This document shows, in pieces, positions 35,187-47,623 of a DNA stretch of 64,000 nt (position 1 is the first letter of the stretch; every line of letters begins with the position of its first letter). The notes under the pieces were generated by a model. That model saw nothing but the letters and a program-made list of their open reading frames with translations, searched no databases and was not told the origin of the DNA. The stretch is from Linnemannia elongata. Lineage: Eukaryota; Mortierellomycota; Mortierellomycetes; Mortierellales; Mortierellaceae. The stretch is from positions 2,108,001 through 2,172,000 of the forward strand of contig JAXBDG010000005.1 of NCBI GenBank assembly GCA_036320915.1. The letters are read 5' to 3'. A program made the position numbers and the translations under genes.

Positions 35187-37878
35187 CTATCGCACAGGCT
35201 TGGGTATTTGGCTAGAATAAATGAGCAGGGAGACAGCAGCGTCAGTATCATGATTTGCAAGTAACATCGTTCGTGAAACATCGAATTACCCATCGAAGAG
35301 AATGCAGAAGAGTGAATACATACCAAATGTCGGAGCGCCTGCTAGCTGGGTAATAGACCATCCAAGAGTAATCGCTAGTTGGGAAGCTTCCTGGGTTCAT
35401 ACAATGGCAGTTCTGATACTTGAAGTTGTACGCCTCAAACTTGTCTGCCAAAATAAGCTATTGGTATAGAGAGGTAGAAAGCGAGTTTAGTTAGTCGTGC
35501 CAAGTCGTTCACGCTCTTCTCTGATATCCAGGAATCAAAATCGCTATAAACGAAACAACGGCAAAGCCTAAACTTACAGCGTCGGGGATAGGGTAGATTC
35601 GAAGTGCATGGTCATGAGCCCACGAGACTTGTCGCGTTGTGAGGGGCAGAGGGCAGAGGTGAGCACCGTCAATGATGGTTCTGACGAGCTGCTTTTGGAT
35701 AACAACATCGCCACAAGGAGGAACGATACAGTTGCGCAAAAGTCGATTAAGAATGTCCTCACGGAAAATAACGATCTCCTGGTCACAATACTTGATTCTA
35801 TCATTTCAGGTCAAATGCCCACAAAATCGTTATCAGTACGCGTTCAATGCCTTCAGCCAGAGCAAATCATGGGAACGCGTTTTGGACAACTGCCAGGTAT
35901 GTACCTGCAAGGATTAGAAGAGAAGATGGATCGCTTCACAAGAGACCTGATCTTGGCGGTATAGAAATCAGGAATTTTGGGTCTGGGCAGAATGCTTGCA
36001 CCCCAAGGATCATTGGGACCAGGGACAAAGATGAAGTAGCTGAAAGTAGCCATGGTGGGGAACTCAGCAATCAATTCCGCAAGCGTGTTGAAGCCATCTC
36101 GGTATTGTCCTGACTCGAGTCCATTGTAAAGGAAAGGCTGGGACTTGAAGCTGCCGCACATGATGAACGCCAGAGGCAGTGTCGAATTCGAGTAGCCCTC
36201 AAAGATCGTCCGCAGCGTAGCAAATGTCTACACGACCAAGGAATTCAGGGAAGGAATTAGTCAATGCCACCCTTGAGGTATGGTCCACAGCGTAAAGAAT
36301 AGAGTGAGCGCAGTCGAAAAGATCATGTACCTTTGGTTGATCCAGCCAGATATCCGAGAGAATAACAAACGAGATGTCCTCGTATTCCTGTGCAATGACC
36401 CTGAGCTGTTCCTCGCTTCTCATTTCTCTTGGTGCGCCCAAAAAGTCGATATTTCCAAACACTTTCCTGGTGACACAAGAGGATTGATCCAAATGTTAAT
36501 GACAATTTTTCTTTACAAATCTGCATAGAGGGATTCAGTTTGGGCATCCATATAGTCACAACGTACTTTGTTTCGTCGCGAAGTTCTGGAGGAGGCAATC
36601 CGATCGTCTCGACAATAATCACGTTATCGTCCGTATACTGTCCCTCTACTAGGACAAAGCAGTTTTCCGTGAACAATCCCGCCGAGTTTTGCTAATTAAT
36701 TAGAAACCAAATATCAATTAGTGTTTGGGGCAGTTGCAACGCATACTCTGCTTCAGGTTCCTTGACCGATTGAGAATGGAAATTTACGCTGTGATCCATG
36801 ACAAGCTCAACGCGATCGTCTGCATCCTCCAGACAGTACTTGCCGTCGCCCATCTGGATCAACATTCCAAACATCAAGAACCTCTCTCCGCATCGTCCCT
36901 TGAGAGCCTTGAGGGGCGTCAGCTTAAGATACCGATCTTGCTCCATTCCTCCCGTGAAGACCGGTGGCGCAAAGCACTCGTTGCGCATGATTCGTTGCAA
37001 TAGGACATGATACCGAGCCCTGAACATGGCCGTCTTTTCCTCTGCGTGTCCGAGAACGTGGTTGGTGCTAGAAGTAGTGGCGGCGCGAGTCGAACCATTG
37101 CGTTGGGCATCAGATTCCTGTGGGTTGGTTGGAGCGGATGACTCGACACGGGTGAAGGTCTTAATGTCTGAAGCCCAACGCCAGCGAGGCATCGAAAAGG
37201 CGTCAATAACATGCAGCATCTCAGTGATATCGACATCGTCTGCATCGTCATCTGCAAGTCCTTCCATCTGTGACTCCCTGTCTTGCGTTCCTTCCATGAA
37301 AAGATTGTCGTCGCCGTACTGGTGCCGTTCTCCCGTACGCTGCTCGCCTTCCATCTCGTGGATCCGGTCACGCATCGAGTCCATATCGATCGACTCCAGG
37401 TCCTCAGGGTTAGGACGCTGCTGAGAGTGTTGGTAGTGGTCCTGTGATGAAGGGTAATTTGTTGACTGTGAAAGGGCATGCTGCGACTTATGAGGGTCCA
37501 GTGTGTTTCGGGTTGGCTTCTCGTGCAAGTGATGGGTCCATTTTTGCATACTCTCCAGGACAATCTCCAGTCTTGCCCTGCTGACCAAGCTAAGTCCTAC
37601 AGCGAAATGGTATTCGATTTGTTGTAGGTCAGTATTGTTGTTCTGCTGTAGTAAGTTACATGTCTCAATGTTACTAAAGCATCCTGCCTACCCTCGCGGG
37701 CGACATATCCAGAGACGATGTTGTCAAGGGTGTCGTTCAGGTCCTCGGGGGGTACATTCTGTGCCTCGAGGGTGTCTTCGAGAAAGGTCATTGCATCGGC
37801 CTGCAAGGTGAGCTGCTGCTTCTTGAAGGACCGGACGATTTGCTTCCTGATGACTAACTTTGCCCTTGCTGTCGACAT
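35187..37878 (-). CDS. DPB2: DNA polymerase epsilon subunit B (DPB2/POLE2)
   Basis: Essential second subunit of the leading-strand replicase, with an OB fold and an inactive calcineurin-like phosphoesterase domain. Exons are 37692-37878, 36788-37596, 36567-36691, 36331-36466, 35905-36227, 35578-35797 and 35324-35457. A proposed terminal exon is 35187-35211; reading through instead ends at 35248. The eight-exon product has 652 residues. The N-terminal helical domain (about 1-80) is followed by a disordered linker and the OB block RVELVMDHS|QNSAGLFTENCFVLVEGQY. The exonuclease-like fold contains FVPGPNDPWG and SNPCRIKYCDQEIVIFRED. The intron at HS|QN was placed by spacing in human POLE2. The C-terminal end is the only uncertain part. 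Confidence 0.92.
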
Positions 37879-38595
37879 GGTGTGTGTTGATGGTGACTGG
37901 GTGAAAGATGTCGAAAGGGATGGAAGTGAGAGAGTGTCCCTGGAGTTGCTTCAAGTCAAGCGCGAACACTCTGTCGAGAAAGGACTGTTGTTTGTTTTGT
38001 GTTAGTTGATTGAAATTGGCGGCGCGTCTTTTGCGTGGCTTTTTATTTCCCTGATTCCTCTCCGCCACTCACCCCGCGTTCATGGCCTAGGTCGATAGCT
38101 GCAACACACCTAGCAATGGTTACGACGAGAAACAACTTGTCAAGGGATGAAAAAAAAAAACTCTTTCACAAACTCGGGACGCATTGTCATTTCCACACCA
38201 TTCTTTCATCTCAGACTGTGAACAAATCGGCACTTGGACAAAATGGACAGGGGTTCAAAGTGGAAAGGTCCACTATGTGTTATTCCTCTACATATTATCA
38301 TTAGGCGATAGATTCTCAAGTCAACGATCTTTGTGGTTATTACTACTCTGCCTCCCTCTCTGTCTCTGTTCTCGACGTTCAATGATACCACAAATACACA
38401 ATCGACCACGTCTCTCCCTCAATCTCATTCTTTCCCTTTTTCTAACCCGCCAGCTCATCCTTCCTTTGACATCCTTCGTTGCCATTCTTTTCTATAAAAG
38501 CTACTGACCTTCCTTTATCTCCACCGCTTCATTGCTTTCCATCGACCTTTTTCTTCACTCTTACTCTCTATTTCATATACCCCCACGCTATTATA
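37879..38595. promoter_or_regulatory. Divergent promoter region, DPB2 / carbonic anhydrase 1
   Basis: 717 bp between divergent starts. A TATA-like CTATAAAAG lies at 38492-38500, about 100 nt upstream of the carbonic anhydrase ATG, in CT-rich sequence. No coding exon seen. Confidence 0.55.
38493..38499 (+). promoter_or_regulatory. TATA-like box of carbonic anhydrase 1
   Basis: TATAAAA about 103 nt upstream of the ATG at 38596. The pyrimidine-rich stretch after it suits a transcription start. Confidence 0.5.
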
Positions 38596-40996
38596 ATGAA
38601 GATCATAATCAGTCTAGTTTTGGCGGCAGCCTCTGTCATTGCCACTACCTCATCTGAACCCCTGTCCAAGCGCGCAGGACCAGGTCCTCATTGGGACGTA
38701 AGTATTTTTATCCCCCACATAGCCACTTCTTTCTCCCTCCTTTTCCCTTCGTCCTACTTTCCCTTCTCTGTCTCTCATCAATTCTTCCCATGTCCAGTTG
38801 ACTTTCTCATCCCCTCAAACCTCCGCGCGCTTCTTTTTTTGTCTTTTAGCGAGATATCATGCGCACAGCCTCACAATCCAATCGCACATTTTTCAAACCC
38901 TGATTTGTATGAGTATGTCAGCGTAGCTATTGATATTGTACCTACGTGCTGCGGATGCGCTCATCCTGACAACCTCATTGTCTGTTGCCGTCTCTCTCGC
39001 CTCTTGTTACCTTTCACCTTTTTTAATCGTGGGGCTTTTTGCCTTGTCTTTCTAACACGTTCATGGCTATGCACCTCCGGCGATGCTATTTCCTTACCCA
39101 CTAACTCTCAAACTCTCTCTCTCTCCATCTCCTTGTCACTAGTACGGCGCAGACAAGGCGGGACCAAGTCATTGGAGTCTCCTGGACCCAGCCTACGTAA
39201 TCTGCGACAAGGGTCTCCAACAATCGCCCGTGGACATCAACGCCGACACACTTTCTCGTTTCGTTAACTGCGCTTCCAAGGCTCTTACATTCGACTATAA
39301 GCCTCTCAAGGACGTTATCGCTCATTTTAATGGGCATACGGTCGAGGTTGACTGGACGCCTAGTGCGAATGCCCATAATAACACGATTACTATTGGCAAG
39401 AAGGTGTACAATCTGGTGCAGTTCCATTTCCATACCCCGAGTGAACATCGGATTAATGGGCGACATGCAGGTAACAATAGGATGGAGGTTTTTTTATTTG
39501 GTTATGGCTGTGAGTTGGTGTTGTGTATTGAAAAGCAGATGTGGAGGTTCTATTGTTTTGTTTTTTTGCTTGTGTGCGTCTGGGCAAATTGGATGGCGAT
39601 GAGTGGATGAGATCGTTTTTGTGTTTTGTCGAGAATCGAATTCCTGGATACGATACCAGGGAAAAGAGGGAAAAATGAGAAAAAAAAACCAAGTGAGCAT
39701 TGACGAACGACCACAAAAAACAAAACAGTGGGAACCTAGAACGTCTTTCATGTACCTTCCCCCCTACCTACCTACCTACCTACAGACGTACAATACAGAG
39801 CCGCTAAGCAAATCAAATCAAAAAAAGAAAACTTCTTTTCATACCCTTCCCACTTTAACTCTATTCTCATTCGTTCCGTTCTATTGTTCCTAATCGTGGG
39901 CTTCATTTTTCTTTTTCAAATGTACATACTGTTCGCTTTGCATCGTGCGTGGATGGATGCGAAACAACTTCAACGAACGAAATGAATAGATGCCGAGTTA
40001 CACCTAGTCCATCGATCCCCTATCGATCAGTCGCTGGCAGTCATTGGTGTTCTGCTCCAGGCCCAGGCCAAGAACGTCCCCTTCTTCAAGTACCTGACTG
40101 CCCTTCAAAAAAAGGTTCACGATCAGCATCCTGTCGCACACTTCGAGGAACAACAACAATTGAAGGATGTTCTCAGCAACAACCCTTATGCTTTTGTTGA
40201 AGACGCTTCCGCGGATTCTATGGAGTTTGTTGATGGCGATGATGGTGATCAAGAATTCGACTATGAACAGCGCGGACAAGGAGAAGAAGAGGAAGGCGAT
40301 GAAGAGGAAGAGGAGAAAGGGGATGATGCGGCCGAGTACAATGCCGAGGACGAGACCGATTTTTCATCGCAGGAGTTTAATACGGAGCCTGTTGATGATA
40401 ATGAGGAGGATGAGAATCAGGTCGATGTCAACGTGAACATGAACATTGTCGAGACTATCGTTATTGACACTCTCGACAAGAACACCAACAACAACAACAA
40501 CAACAGCAACAACGACAATAACCAACAGAACGATAAGAACATCAAGAATGCTCAGCAACAACCCCTGGTCGTCAACGATAACAACGACAACACTAATATC
40601 GATAACAATCAAGGCAGCCAGGGCACAAATATTACAACCACAGACGACGCTTTATCGACCGCTGCAGCTGCAGAAAAGTGCAAGCTCCCACCGACAGTTG
40701 ACGACATTATCTGCACCGGTGTGCCCCCCACGGACGAAGAGGCAATACACATCGACTTGCCTCTAAAGGCTGTCGATTTCTCACCCTTGGTCAAGACCGT
40801 CAAGGGCTTCACCTACCGCTGGGAATATTCGGGCTCGTTGACGACCCCGCCTTGTTCGGAGCATGTCGCATGGAGTGTGATGCATGAACCTTTCCCTATC
40901 GGGCTTGAGCAGCTCCGGGCCCTGGTCGACCTCCAGGGCTATAATGCTCGCATGATCAATGAGGATATCCAATCCAAGCGCGAACCTCTAGCCTAG
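38596..40996 (+). CDS. Secreted alpha-carbonic anhydrase 1 with large acidic/Asn-rich insertion
   Basis: Zinc enzyme interconverting CO2 and bicarbonate. Exons are 38596-38697, 39143-39470 and 39990-40996, giving 478 residues. A signal peptide (about 1-20) precedes a Kex2-like LSKR site. Zinc ligands are His129 and His131 (QFHFHTPSEH) and His148 (AELHLVH); the proton-shuttle His is in FNGHTVE, and the active-site Thr pair in SLTTPPCSE. Between ALQKKVHDQ and LPLKAVDFSPL sits an extra segment of about 150-170 residues: first Glu/Asp-rich (about 40240-40430), then Asn/Gln/Asp-rich (about 40440-40620). The paralogue downstream lacks it. Both introns match that paralogue in position and phase. All catalytic residues remain, so activity is expected. 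Confidence 0.93.
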
Positions 40997-41635
40997 AAAG
41001 ATAAATAAAAAACGAGCACACACTAGGTTCATTTCTTATTTTAGGGCTTCTTTTTGTTCAGCATTGTTGCCTAGACTCATCTCTCATTCTCTGCCCCTGT
41101 GGCCCTGCCTGAATCCTCCCTTCCTTGGCCGTGCCTCTGCCGTGCCCTGCCCCGCCTCTTCCCTCTTCTCCCTACCTTGTCCGCAGATCCGATAGCCCAT
41201 TTTAATTCTTCTATGGACGTTTTCTTTTTTTGTCACTTTCCTATTTTCCCTCCTCATCCTCCCCTCACACATTCACTTCACTTCGTTCACATTCAATCTT
41301 TAAACATGCCCTCACGCTCACAGTAGGAGCCCAATAATAAATAAAAAACATACTAACCATTCAACCATTCAACAACCAAAAGCCATCCAAGCCCTAGCTA
41401 AGGTGGCAAAGACATAAACAAACCGAAATCCCTATTTAAAAGGATCCGTCCACCCCTCCATAATCTTCTCACTTTATTCTTCAACCGCTTCTCCTCTCCC
41501 CTTCTCTTCACTCTCCTCTCTTATTTCTCAACCTCCTCACAACAACAAAAGCAACACTCGCATTTATAACTGCACTCCTTTTTTTTCAACCTCCACCAAC
41601 CTTCACCCTTGCTTAACACCTCTACCCACAATACA
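40997..41635. other. Interval between tandem carbonic anhydrases
   Basis: Contains AATAAA at 41004-41009 just after the first gene's stop, then CT-rich sequence. A TATTTAAA element at 41433-41440 lies about 200 nt before the next ATG. No exon seen. Confidence 0.55.
41433..41440 (+). promoter_or_regulatory. TATA-like element of carbonic anhydrase 2
   Basis: TATTTAAA in the sequence CCCTATTTAAAAGG, followed by long CT-rich sequence up to the ATG at 41636. Confidence 0.45.
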
Positions 41636-42281
41636 ATGAAGTTCATTCTTAGCGTGGTGATTGCCACCTCCTCCTTGTTCGCTGCCGTCTCGGCCCACGC
41701 CATCGCTAAGCGCGCCCCTCCCGCCGGTCCCCACTGGGATGTATGTATTATTTTTCAAGCTCCTTCCATTTCCATTGCTTCTTGCCATTTTGTTCCGGGG
41801 TTTCTGAATCTGTTAGATCCGTGGCACTAATACATTTTTCATCATATCCGGTTACCTCCTCCATCAAATGCCGGCTCTCCCTTCCCTTTTCTTTCCTCCT
41901 CTCCGCTAAACACCCTGTGAATAAAAAAAAAACAAAACAGTACAGCGGCGACAAGACAGGACCAGACCACTGGGGCCTCCTCGATCCCGCCTACGTGACC
42001 TGCGAATCTGGCATGCAACAATCCCCCGTCGACATCAACAAGGAATCCCTCTCCCGCTTCGTGCACTGTGCCAAAAAGGCCCTTACCTTTGACTATAAAC
42101 CCGTCAAGGATGCCGTTGCCCATTTCAATGGCCATACTGTCGAGATTGATTGGACTCCTGGTGCAAAGACACATAACAATTCAATTGCGATTGGCAAGAA
42201 GCAGTATAATTTGATTCAGTTCCATTTCCATACCCCAAGTGAGCATCGTATCAATGGGCGCCATGCTGGTAAGTTTCTTGT

Positions 42282-42319
<38 letters not shown>

Positions 42320-43820
42320 GGAGTGTGAGTGAGGAGGATACGTGTGTGAGAAGAAAAAAACTAACAGAGGGCAGCAAGAGGATGTGATACAGCACCTTGC
42401 ATATCCCCAACAACAATGAGCGAACCACCCTATCCACAGAAAGCCATTGTACCCAATTCCCATCGATCTTTCGCTTTTTTTTTCGTGCATATGGTGTGTA
42501 TTCGTATGTGTTATATGTGGTGTTCAAGGAACAAAAAGAACATTTCCTTTTGGAAATGCTTAATTATTTCAAGAGCCGCCACTTTGGGGGGATTCTTTCC
42601 TTCTTCTGTGTCTGTGGGTGTACCTGTGTGCCTGAGTGCGCGGATGGACCCGAGGGTTTCCTGTCTCGAATTTGACAGGTGGCCACAGGCACAAAATCGA
42701 TTATTTTGAAATGGAAAAGTGAGCGCGGCATGGACACATACGCCCAATGGACACGGGAAAGGAAAGGATATAAGTTGCAAGTCAAGTGTGAGCAAATCAA
42801 ATGGGAAAAAGGTACCTTAACTGTGCAGCATGTGCGTGTGTGCATATGAGGGCCAACCGGCCTGTCAGGTCAATCAGGGGGGAAGAGAAAAAGATACCTA
42901 AAAATAATACGTACCAGGTGGATGTATGGTGAAAATGCAATTTCCCTTTTTTTTTTTTTTTTTTTTTTTTTGTCTGACCCTCGGTAAACCAACCGCCTTG
43001 ACAACCACCAACCACCACCACCTCGCATTTGCCCCCCTAGTCGACTGATATAGTGGGAATCCAATCCCTGATCATCAGTCTATCCATCCATACTTTAATT
43101 GTCTCGCCCTTTTTCCTATACTTCTATAAGCTTGACTGAATCATTCGACTATCGACTATCGACCCTCCTACACTTCCCCCCCCCCCCTTAGCCCATTCTA
43201 CGCAACGCCCATCCTACGCATCTATCGACTTTGACACACCTCCCATGTACCTTTTCTAACACTTTTGCTCTTACCCCCTATCCACCTACCAATCTGCACG
43301 CCCGCACCATCTTGCATATCAATCCACCTTAGATGCAGAGCTGCACCTCGTCCACCGCAACCCCGTCGACAAGTCCCTGGCCGTCATCGGTGTCCTCCTC
43401 CAAGCCCAAGCCCGCAATGTCCCCTTCTTCCACTACCTGACCGCCCTCCAGAAAAAGGTCCACGCCGACAAGCATTCTGCCGTCGCTGCCGCCCCCGGAA
43501 CCACCAGCGCCATTATTGAAGAGCTTCTCAAGGACAGTGTTTGCGCCGGTACTCAACCGACCTCGGAAGAAGCCACCAAAGTCGACTACCCTCTTCCAAG
43601 TGTCGATTTCGAACCCTTGGTCCGTGCTTTGAAGGGTTTCACGCCCCGATGGGAGTACTCGGGTTCTTTGACGACCCCTCCATGCTCGGAGAACGTTGCT
43701 TGGAACGTGATGCATGATCCTTACCCCATTGGTTTGGATCAGCTCCGTGCTCTTGTGGACTTGCAGGGTTATAATGCGAGGGATATTGAGGACTCTCGCG
43801 GTGAATCTTCTCACAAGTAG
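41636..43820 (+). CDS. Secreted alpha-carbonic anhydrase 2 (tandem paralogue)
   Basis: Exons are 41636-41740, 41941-42268 and 43333-43820, giving 306 residues, the normal size for a secreted alpha-carbonic anhydrase. A signal peptide (about 1-20) is followed by IAKR, a Kex2-like site, then GPHWDYSGDKTGPDHW. Zinc ligands are His130 and His132 in QFHFHTPSEH and His149 in AELHLVH. The shuttle His is near 100 (FNGHTVE) and the active-site Thr are in SLTTPPCSE. Exon 2 is exactly the same length (328 nt) as in the upstream paralogue, proving tandem duplication. Intron 2 is long (1064 nt) and holds two poly-T runs. Likely role: extracellular or periplasmic CO2/bicarbonate exchange. Confidence 0.95.
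42284..42318 (+). repeat. Poly-T run (35) in carbonic anhydrase 2 intron 2
   Basis: Uninterrupted T35 shortly after the GTAAGT donor of the 1064-nt intron. A second T run of about 25 lies at 42947-42971 in the same intron. Lengths may be affected by sequencing error. Confidence 0.85.
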
Positions 43821-44556
43821 AGTGGGAGAGAGAGGAAGGAAAAGCAATTATTGCAGAGAGCAAATTTCTTTTGAACCATCCTTCAGTCGCAAAATGAGCG
43901 CAGCCTTTCATAACCACACACTACTACTACTATATTCCCCCCCTCTCATACACGAGACACGAGGACACAGACAATCAACCATAGAACTGTTCCTCTATTA
44001 CCATCTATCCAACTTTACTTATTTACCCATCACTCCATTTTCAGCAGCTAACCCATCAAATAAAACAAAAGCTAAATGCTCGGTATATGCCTTGAAGTAT
44101 GCTCTTAACCCTATCTTTTCTCGTTGGGGGGTTTTATTATGTGCATCCACAGGTTATGTTGTTGTGGTGGTTGCTCGTACTCTACGAGCAATGATGTTCA
44201 TGCCGTCGCCTTGTGTGTATATCGTTGCTTTGTTTTGTTTGTTTTGAGTGTGAGGGTGTCATTAGGGTATGATAAATGATGAAACGGATAATGAAAGATG
44301 GAGGAGAAATGAGAAATCGAAATGAAATGAAATGAAAAAAGAGGAACGAAATGAAAGGCAGGCATAAACACCAACGAAAAAAGAAGGAAGAAAAAAGAAA
44401 AAAGAAAAAAAAAAAACAAGCGCGCACAAAGGCACACCAGCCCAAGAAGACAAAACAAAAAAAAAAAGAGTCCACATCATCATCCACCACCACGGCCTCT
44501 GCCTCTAACTTCCTTTCTCTCTCTCTCCCTTCCCTCTCTCGATCAAAAAATCCAAG
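43821..44556. other. Gene-free interval between convergent genes
   Basis: 3' flanks of carbonic anhydrase 2 (+) and the type II membrane protein (-). It contains AATAAA at 44059-44064 and an A-rich stretch at 44340-44470. No exon supported. Confidence 0.5.
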
Positions 44557-45879
44557 CTACACCTCCTCATCGTCCTCAACTTCCTCCTCGAGGTAATCCG
44601 TCTCCTGGTCAAGGCCCTTCATGATCTTATAAGCCCGTATCCTCTCCCGACAGACCTTATCCTGATGGACCGTGACTCCATAATGCTCCGGGAAATGTCG
44701 ACACTGTTCTACGAAATGCAACTTCTTGACCAAATACGTCAACGCCGCCTGGTCCTGTCGATGGTTCGCTCGTGAAGACCCCTTGGGGGCAATACAGGCT
44801 TTGATCGACGAACACCGGTACCATTCTTGCAACAGCCCCTTCGAAATCCTATCGTTCGACGCATCAAACGCAATGGCCGCTCCGTTACAGTTCGTCTCTT
44901 GCGCATAGGGCTCGACCGTGTCCCCGAAGAACTGTGGCAGACCCTCATGAGTGTATTGCCGGAAAGATCCTGAACTCTGTGGACTCCAGAACCCAAACCG
45001 GTCCAGATACCCTGGCAGATACCTCAGAAAATCCAATGCCAACATGTTACCCGAATCCAACCACAGGATTAACCCTCCGTAGGTATCCGCAACCTCCTTG
45101 ATGATCCCAGCCTTCCAACCATACTCCCCACGCGCCTTATTGATGTCCCAAAAGGCCGGGTAGGCCGCATAGTCGAAATCCTTGTACTCGTCAATATACT
45201 GGTTGTCTTTGAGAAGCTGCAGCTGTTTCTTTTGTTCGTACGACATCCCGCCAAGGTTGTACACCACCAGTTTGGGACGGAGTTCTGACCGTTCGAGACC
45301 CTCGAGGACCTCGGACATGGAGTAAAGGAAACTCTCGAGGGCACAGAAGTGGTTGGCGGATGCGGCGGTGACGATGGTAAAGTTCTTTTTCAGGATCTCG
45401 AGGGGCGAAGTCGTCCTGTCTGAGACATAAGGCAGATCCAGTTCCGGATCGTGTCCTGGAGTTGTTGATCCTCGTTCTGAAGATGATGTCTCAGCCATAA
45501 GGAGTTCGTCTTCTTCCTCCTCCTCCTTGGTCCGTGTCCGGGCCGCATCATGCTTCTCGTGGTCGTGTAGACGGTCTATAGTTCCTGTCCTTAGTGGTGG
45601 TGGCCGTACTGCTCCTCCGTATCGACCGCCGTATAGTCGTTGTTCTGTGTTTTCATTATTGTCAACGTCCACGTCGCTCTCTATTGTTCAATGTGGTAAA
45701 ATAGCGTTTAGTTTCGACATTACTCTCTTTTCTTTTTTCTCATTCCTTATTCTCATTCACACAAAAAGCGGTCAGTGGAATGTACCTCGTAGGCGGACAT
45801 TAGACCATGCCATCCAGAAGAGGACGAGCACCGAGAGGGCAATGACTGTATGAAGTGATGAGAAGCGTCTAAACGCCAT
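44557..45879 (-). CDS. Type II membrane protein, putative glycosyltransferase (DUF1647-like)
   Basis: Exons are 45786-45879 and 44557-45680, giving 405 residues. Residues about 10-27 form a signal anchor (TVIALSVLVLFWMAW) after a short basic cytosolic tail, so the bulk should face the Golgi/ER lumen. After an acidic, low-complexity stem (to about 130), a folded domain begins with FTIVTAASANHFCALESFLYS. It continues with LVVYNLGGMS, then LILWLDSGNM at about 236-245, which resembles the Asp-containing metal or donor-binding turn of GT-A-like transferases. The tail is strongly acidic (EEEVEDDEEV). The resemblance is to uncharacterised DUF1647-type proteins. Substrate and activity are unknown. 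Confidence 0.7.
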
Positions 45880-47623
45880 TTGTTATGGTGTGAAGGAATA
45901 AAAAAAAAAAAGGTTGCAAGGGTCCTGGAGGCGAGAGATAAGGTGGAAGAAGGGAGAGGATGGAAGGTGCTTCTATGATAGTGTGATCGTCACTGTGAGA
46001 GCGTTTATAGGACGACTTTTTTGTAAGAGGGTGTCGGAATGGAATGGGAAGGGATGAAAACGAGGAGGTGTTTATCCTACAAGACAAAGGGGTCGTTGAG
46101 TGAGGTATGTGAGAAGCACAAGGGGAGGGGGAGTATACAAAAGAGATAAAGAGGAGGAAGGAGAAACAGGAAAGAAGAAAATGAAGACAAAAAAGACGAG
46201 AGAGTAAGGACGATAAACATGAGACGAAGAGAAGAGAAGAATGAGGCGCGGTGAGGTGCCTTCGAGTCGAAGATTATATCGACGGTAAAGAGTGAACAAG
46301 AGGAAGAAGTAAAATGAAGAAGTTGAGAGATGGAATGAGAGAAGGGCGTAAAGGAAGGGACAAGGCGGCGTGAATGAAAGAACGTGTTGTATATAAATAT
46401 ATTCGAGTCTGTCGCACGAAAGAGAGACAGAGCAGCAGCAAAAGCAAACGAAGCAAGGAAGCAAACAAACAAAACAAAGCAAAGAAAGGACAAATTGGAA
46501 TTCATCCACCACCTCCTCATCCTCCATCTCTCATCCTTCTCTTTGTCTCTGTTCCTTCTCTCTCTCTCTCGCTCTCTCTCTTGCCCTTGTGTTCACAAAC
46601 ACAAGGTCAAAAAAAAATGAACAAAAATGAACAAAAACAACCAGCCCTGCCAAGCATGCAACCGAGACAAAAAAAATACAAGCATTCCCTCAATGCCATT
46701 CAGGAACAATATCCTTGCGCCGTAATAACTGATGGCTGATATAGTATTTTCGTCATCATCATCACCCGTCATCAATACCATTGCTTCTTCGTCTTACTTC
46801 CCACTCGTTACCTCCCTTGCCCTTCATGTTCATTCTCATCATTACATTCATTACAAATCTAGACTAGCACGGACACAACATGAATGCAATTAGTGTGGCG
46901 TTTGACTGTAATCTAATACAACTCTGACATGAACACTGCCCCCTCCCTCCCTGCCCAAATACAAGAAAGAGCAACCAGCTGGACAGTCGCTGCGGCATAT
47001 CTAAAATCAGATAGCGAACACAAGAATAAAACACACGGGAACAAGAAGGGACCTCAGAAAAAAAAGAGCACCAGTCCAAGCGTCTATTGTTTTTTGGAGT
47101 TTGACTTTTACGATGGGGGCGTGTACCCTGCGCAGATACTGGTACCACGACAACGAATCACTAGGAAGAAAAGAAAGACGATAAAAAAGGCCCGCCCAGA
47201 TCTCGTCTGGTCCTGAAAACAAAATGAATCGAAAGGAAGAAGGTCGATGGTGGCAAATTGCTCTCAACAAAGAAAGTGAAAGCAAGGACGAAATTGCGAA
47301 AGAGAAAACGAAAGAGAGTCGACGGCCAGCCTGACAGACTGACAATACGCAAGCGCACATAGCTGAGCTGCAGATTTGTATCTGAAGATCGGACGAGGGA
47401 CCCCACTCAAACATATCAATCAGCCTTCACTCATGTCTGCGGCCGTTTTGTCCAAGGAAAAAAGAGAGATCGAGAAGTTATGGACGAATGAACACGTTCT
47501 TTCATTTCAATTTATTTCCTCTGCTTTGCCATTTTCTCATTTGTGAGTGCAGAGAAGGGGGGGGGGGGGGGATTATGAGATGGAATGGAATGGAATGGGT
47601 GGGGTATCTTTTCGCGGATATTT
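45880..47623. other. Gene-free interval with GA-rich tract
   Basis: 1.7 kb upstream of the type II protein gene and downstream of the arrestin gene (both minus). GA-rich on the plus strand at 46080-46370, a run of CT dinucleotides at 46556-46580 and a run of about 14 G near 47557-47570. Only low-complexity shadow frames were found. Confidence 0.5.
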
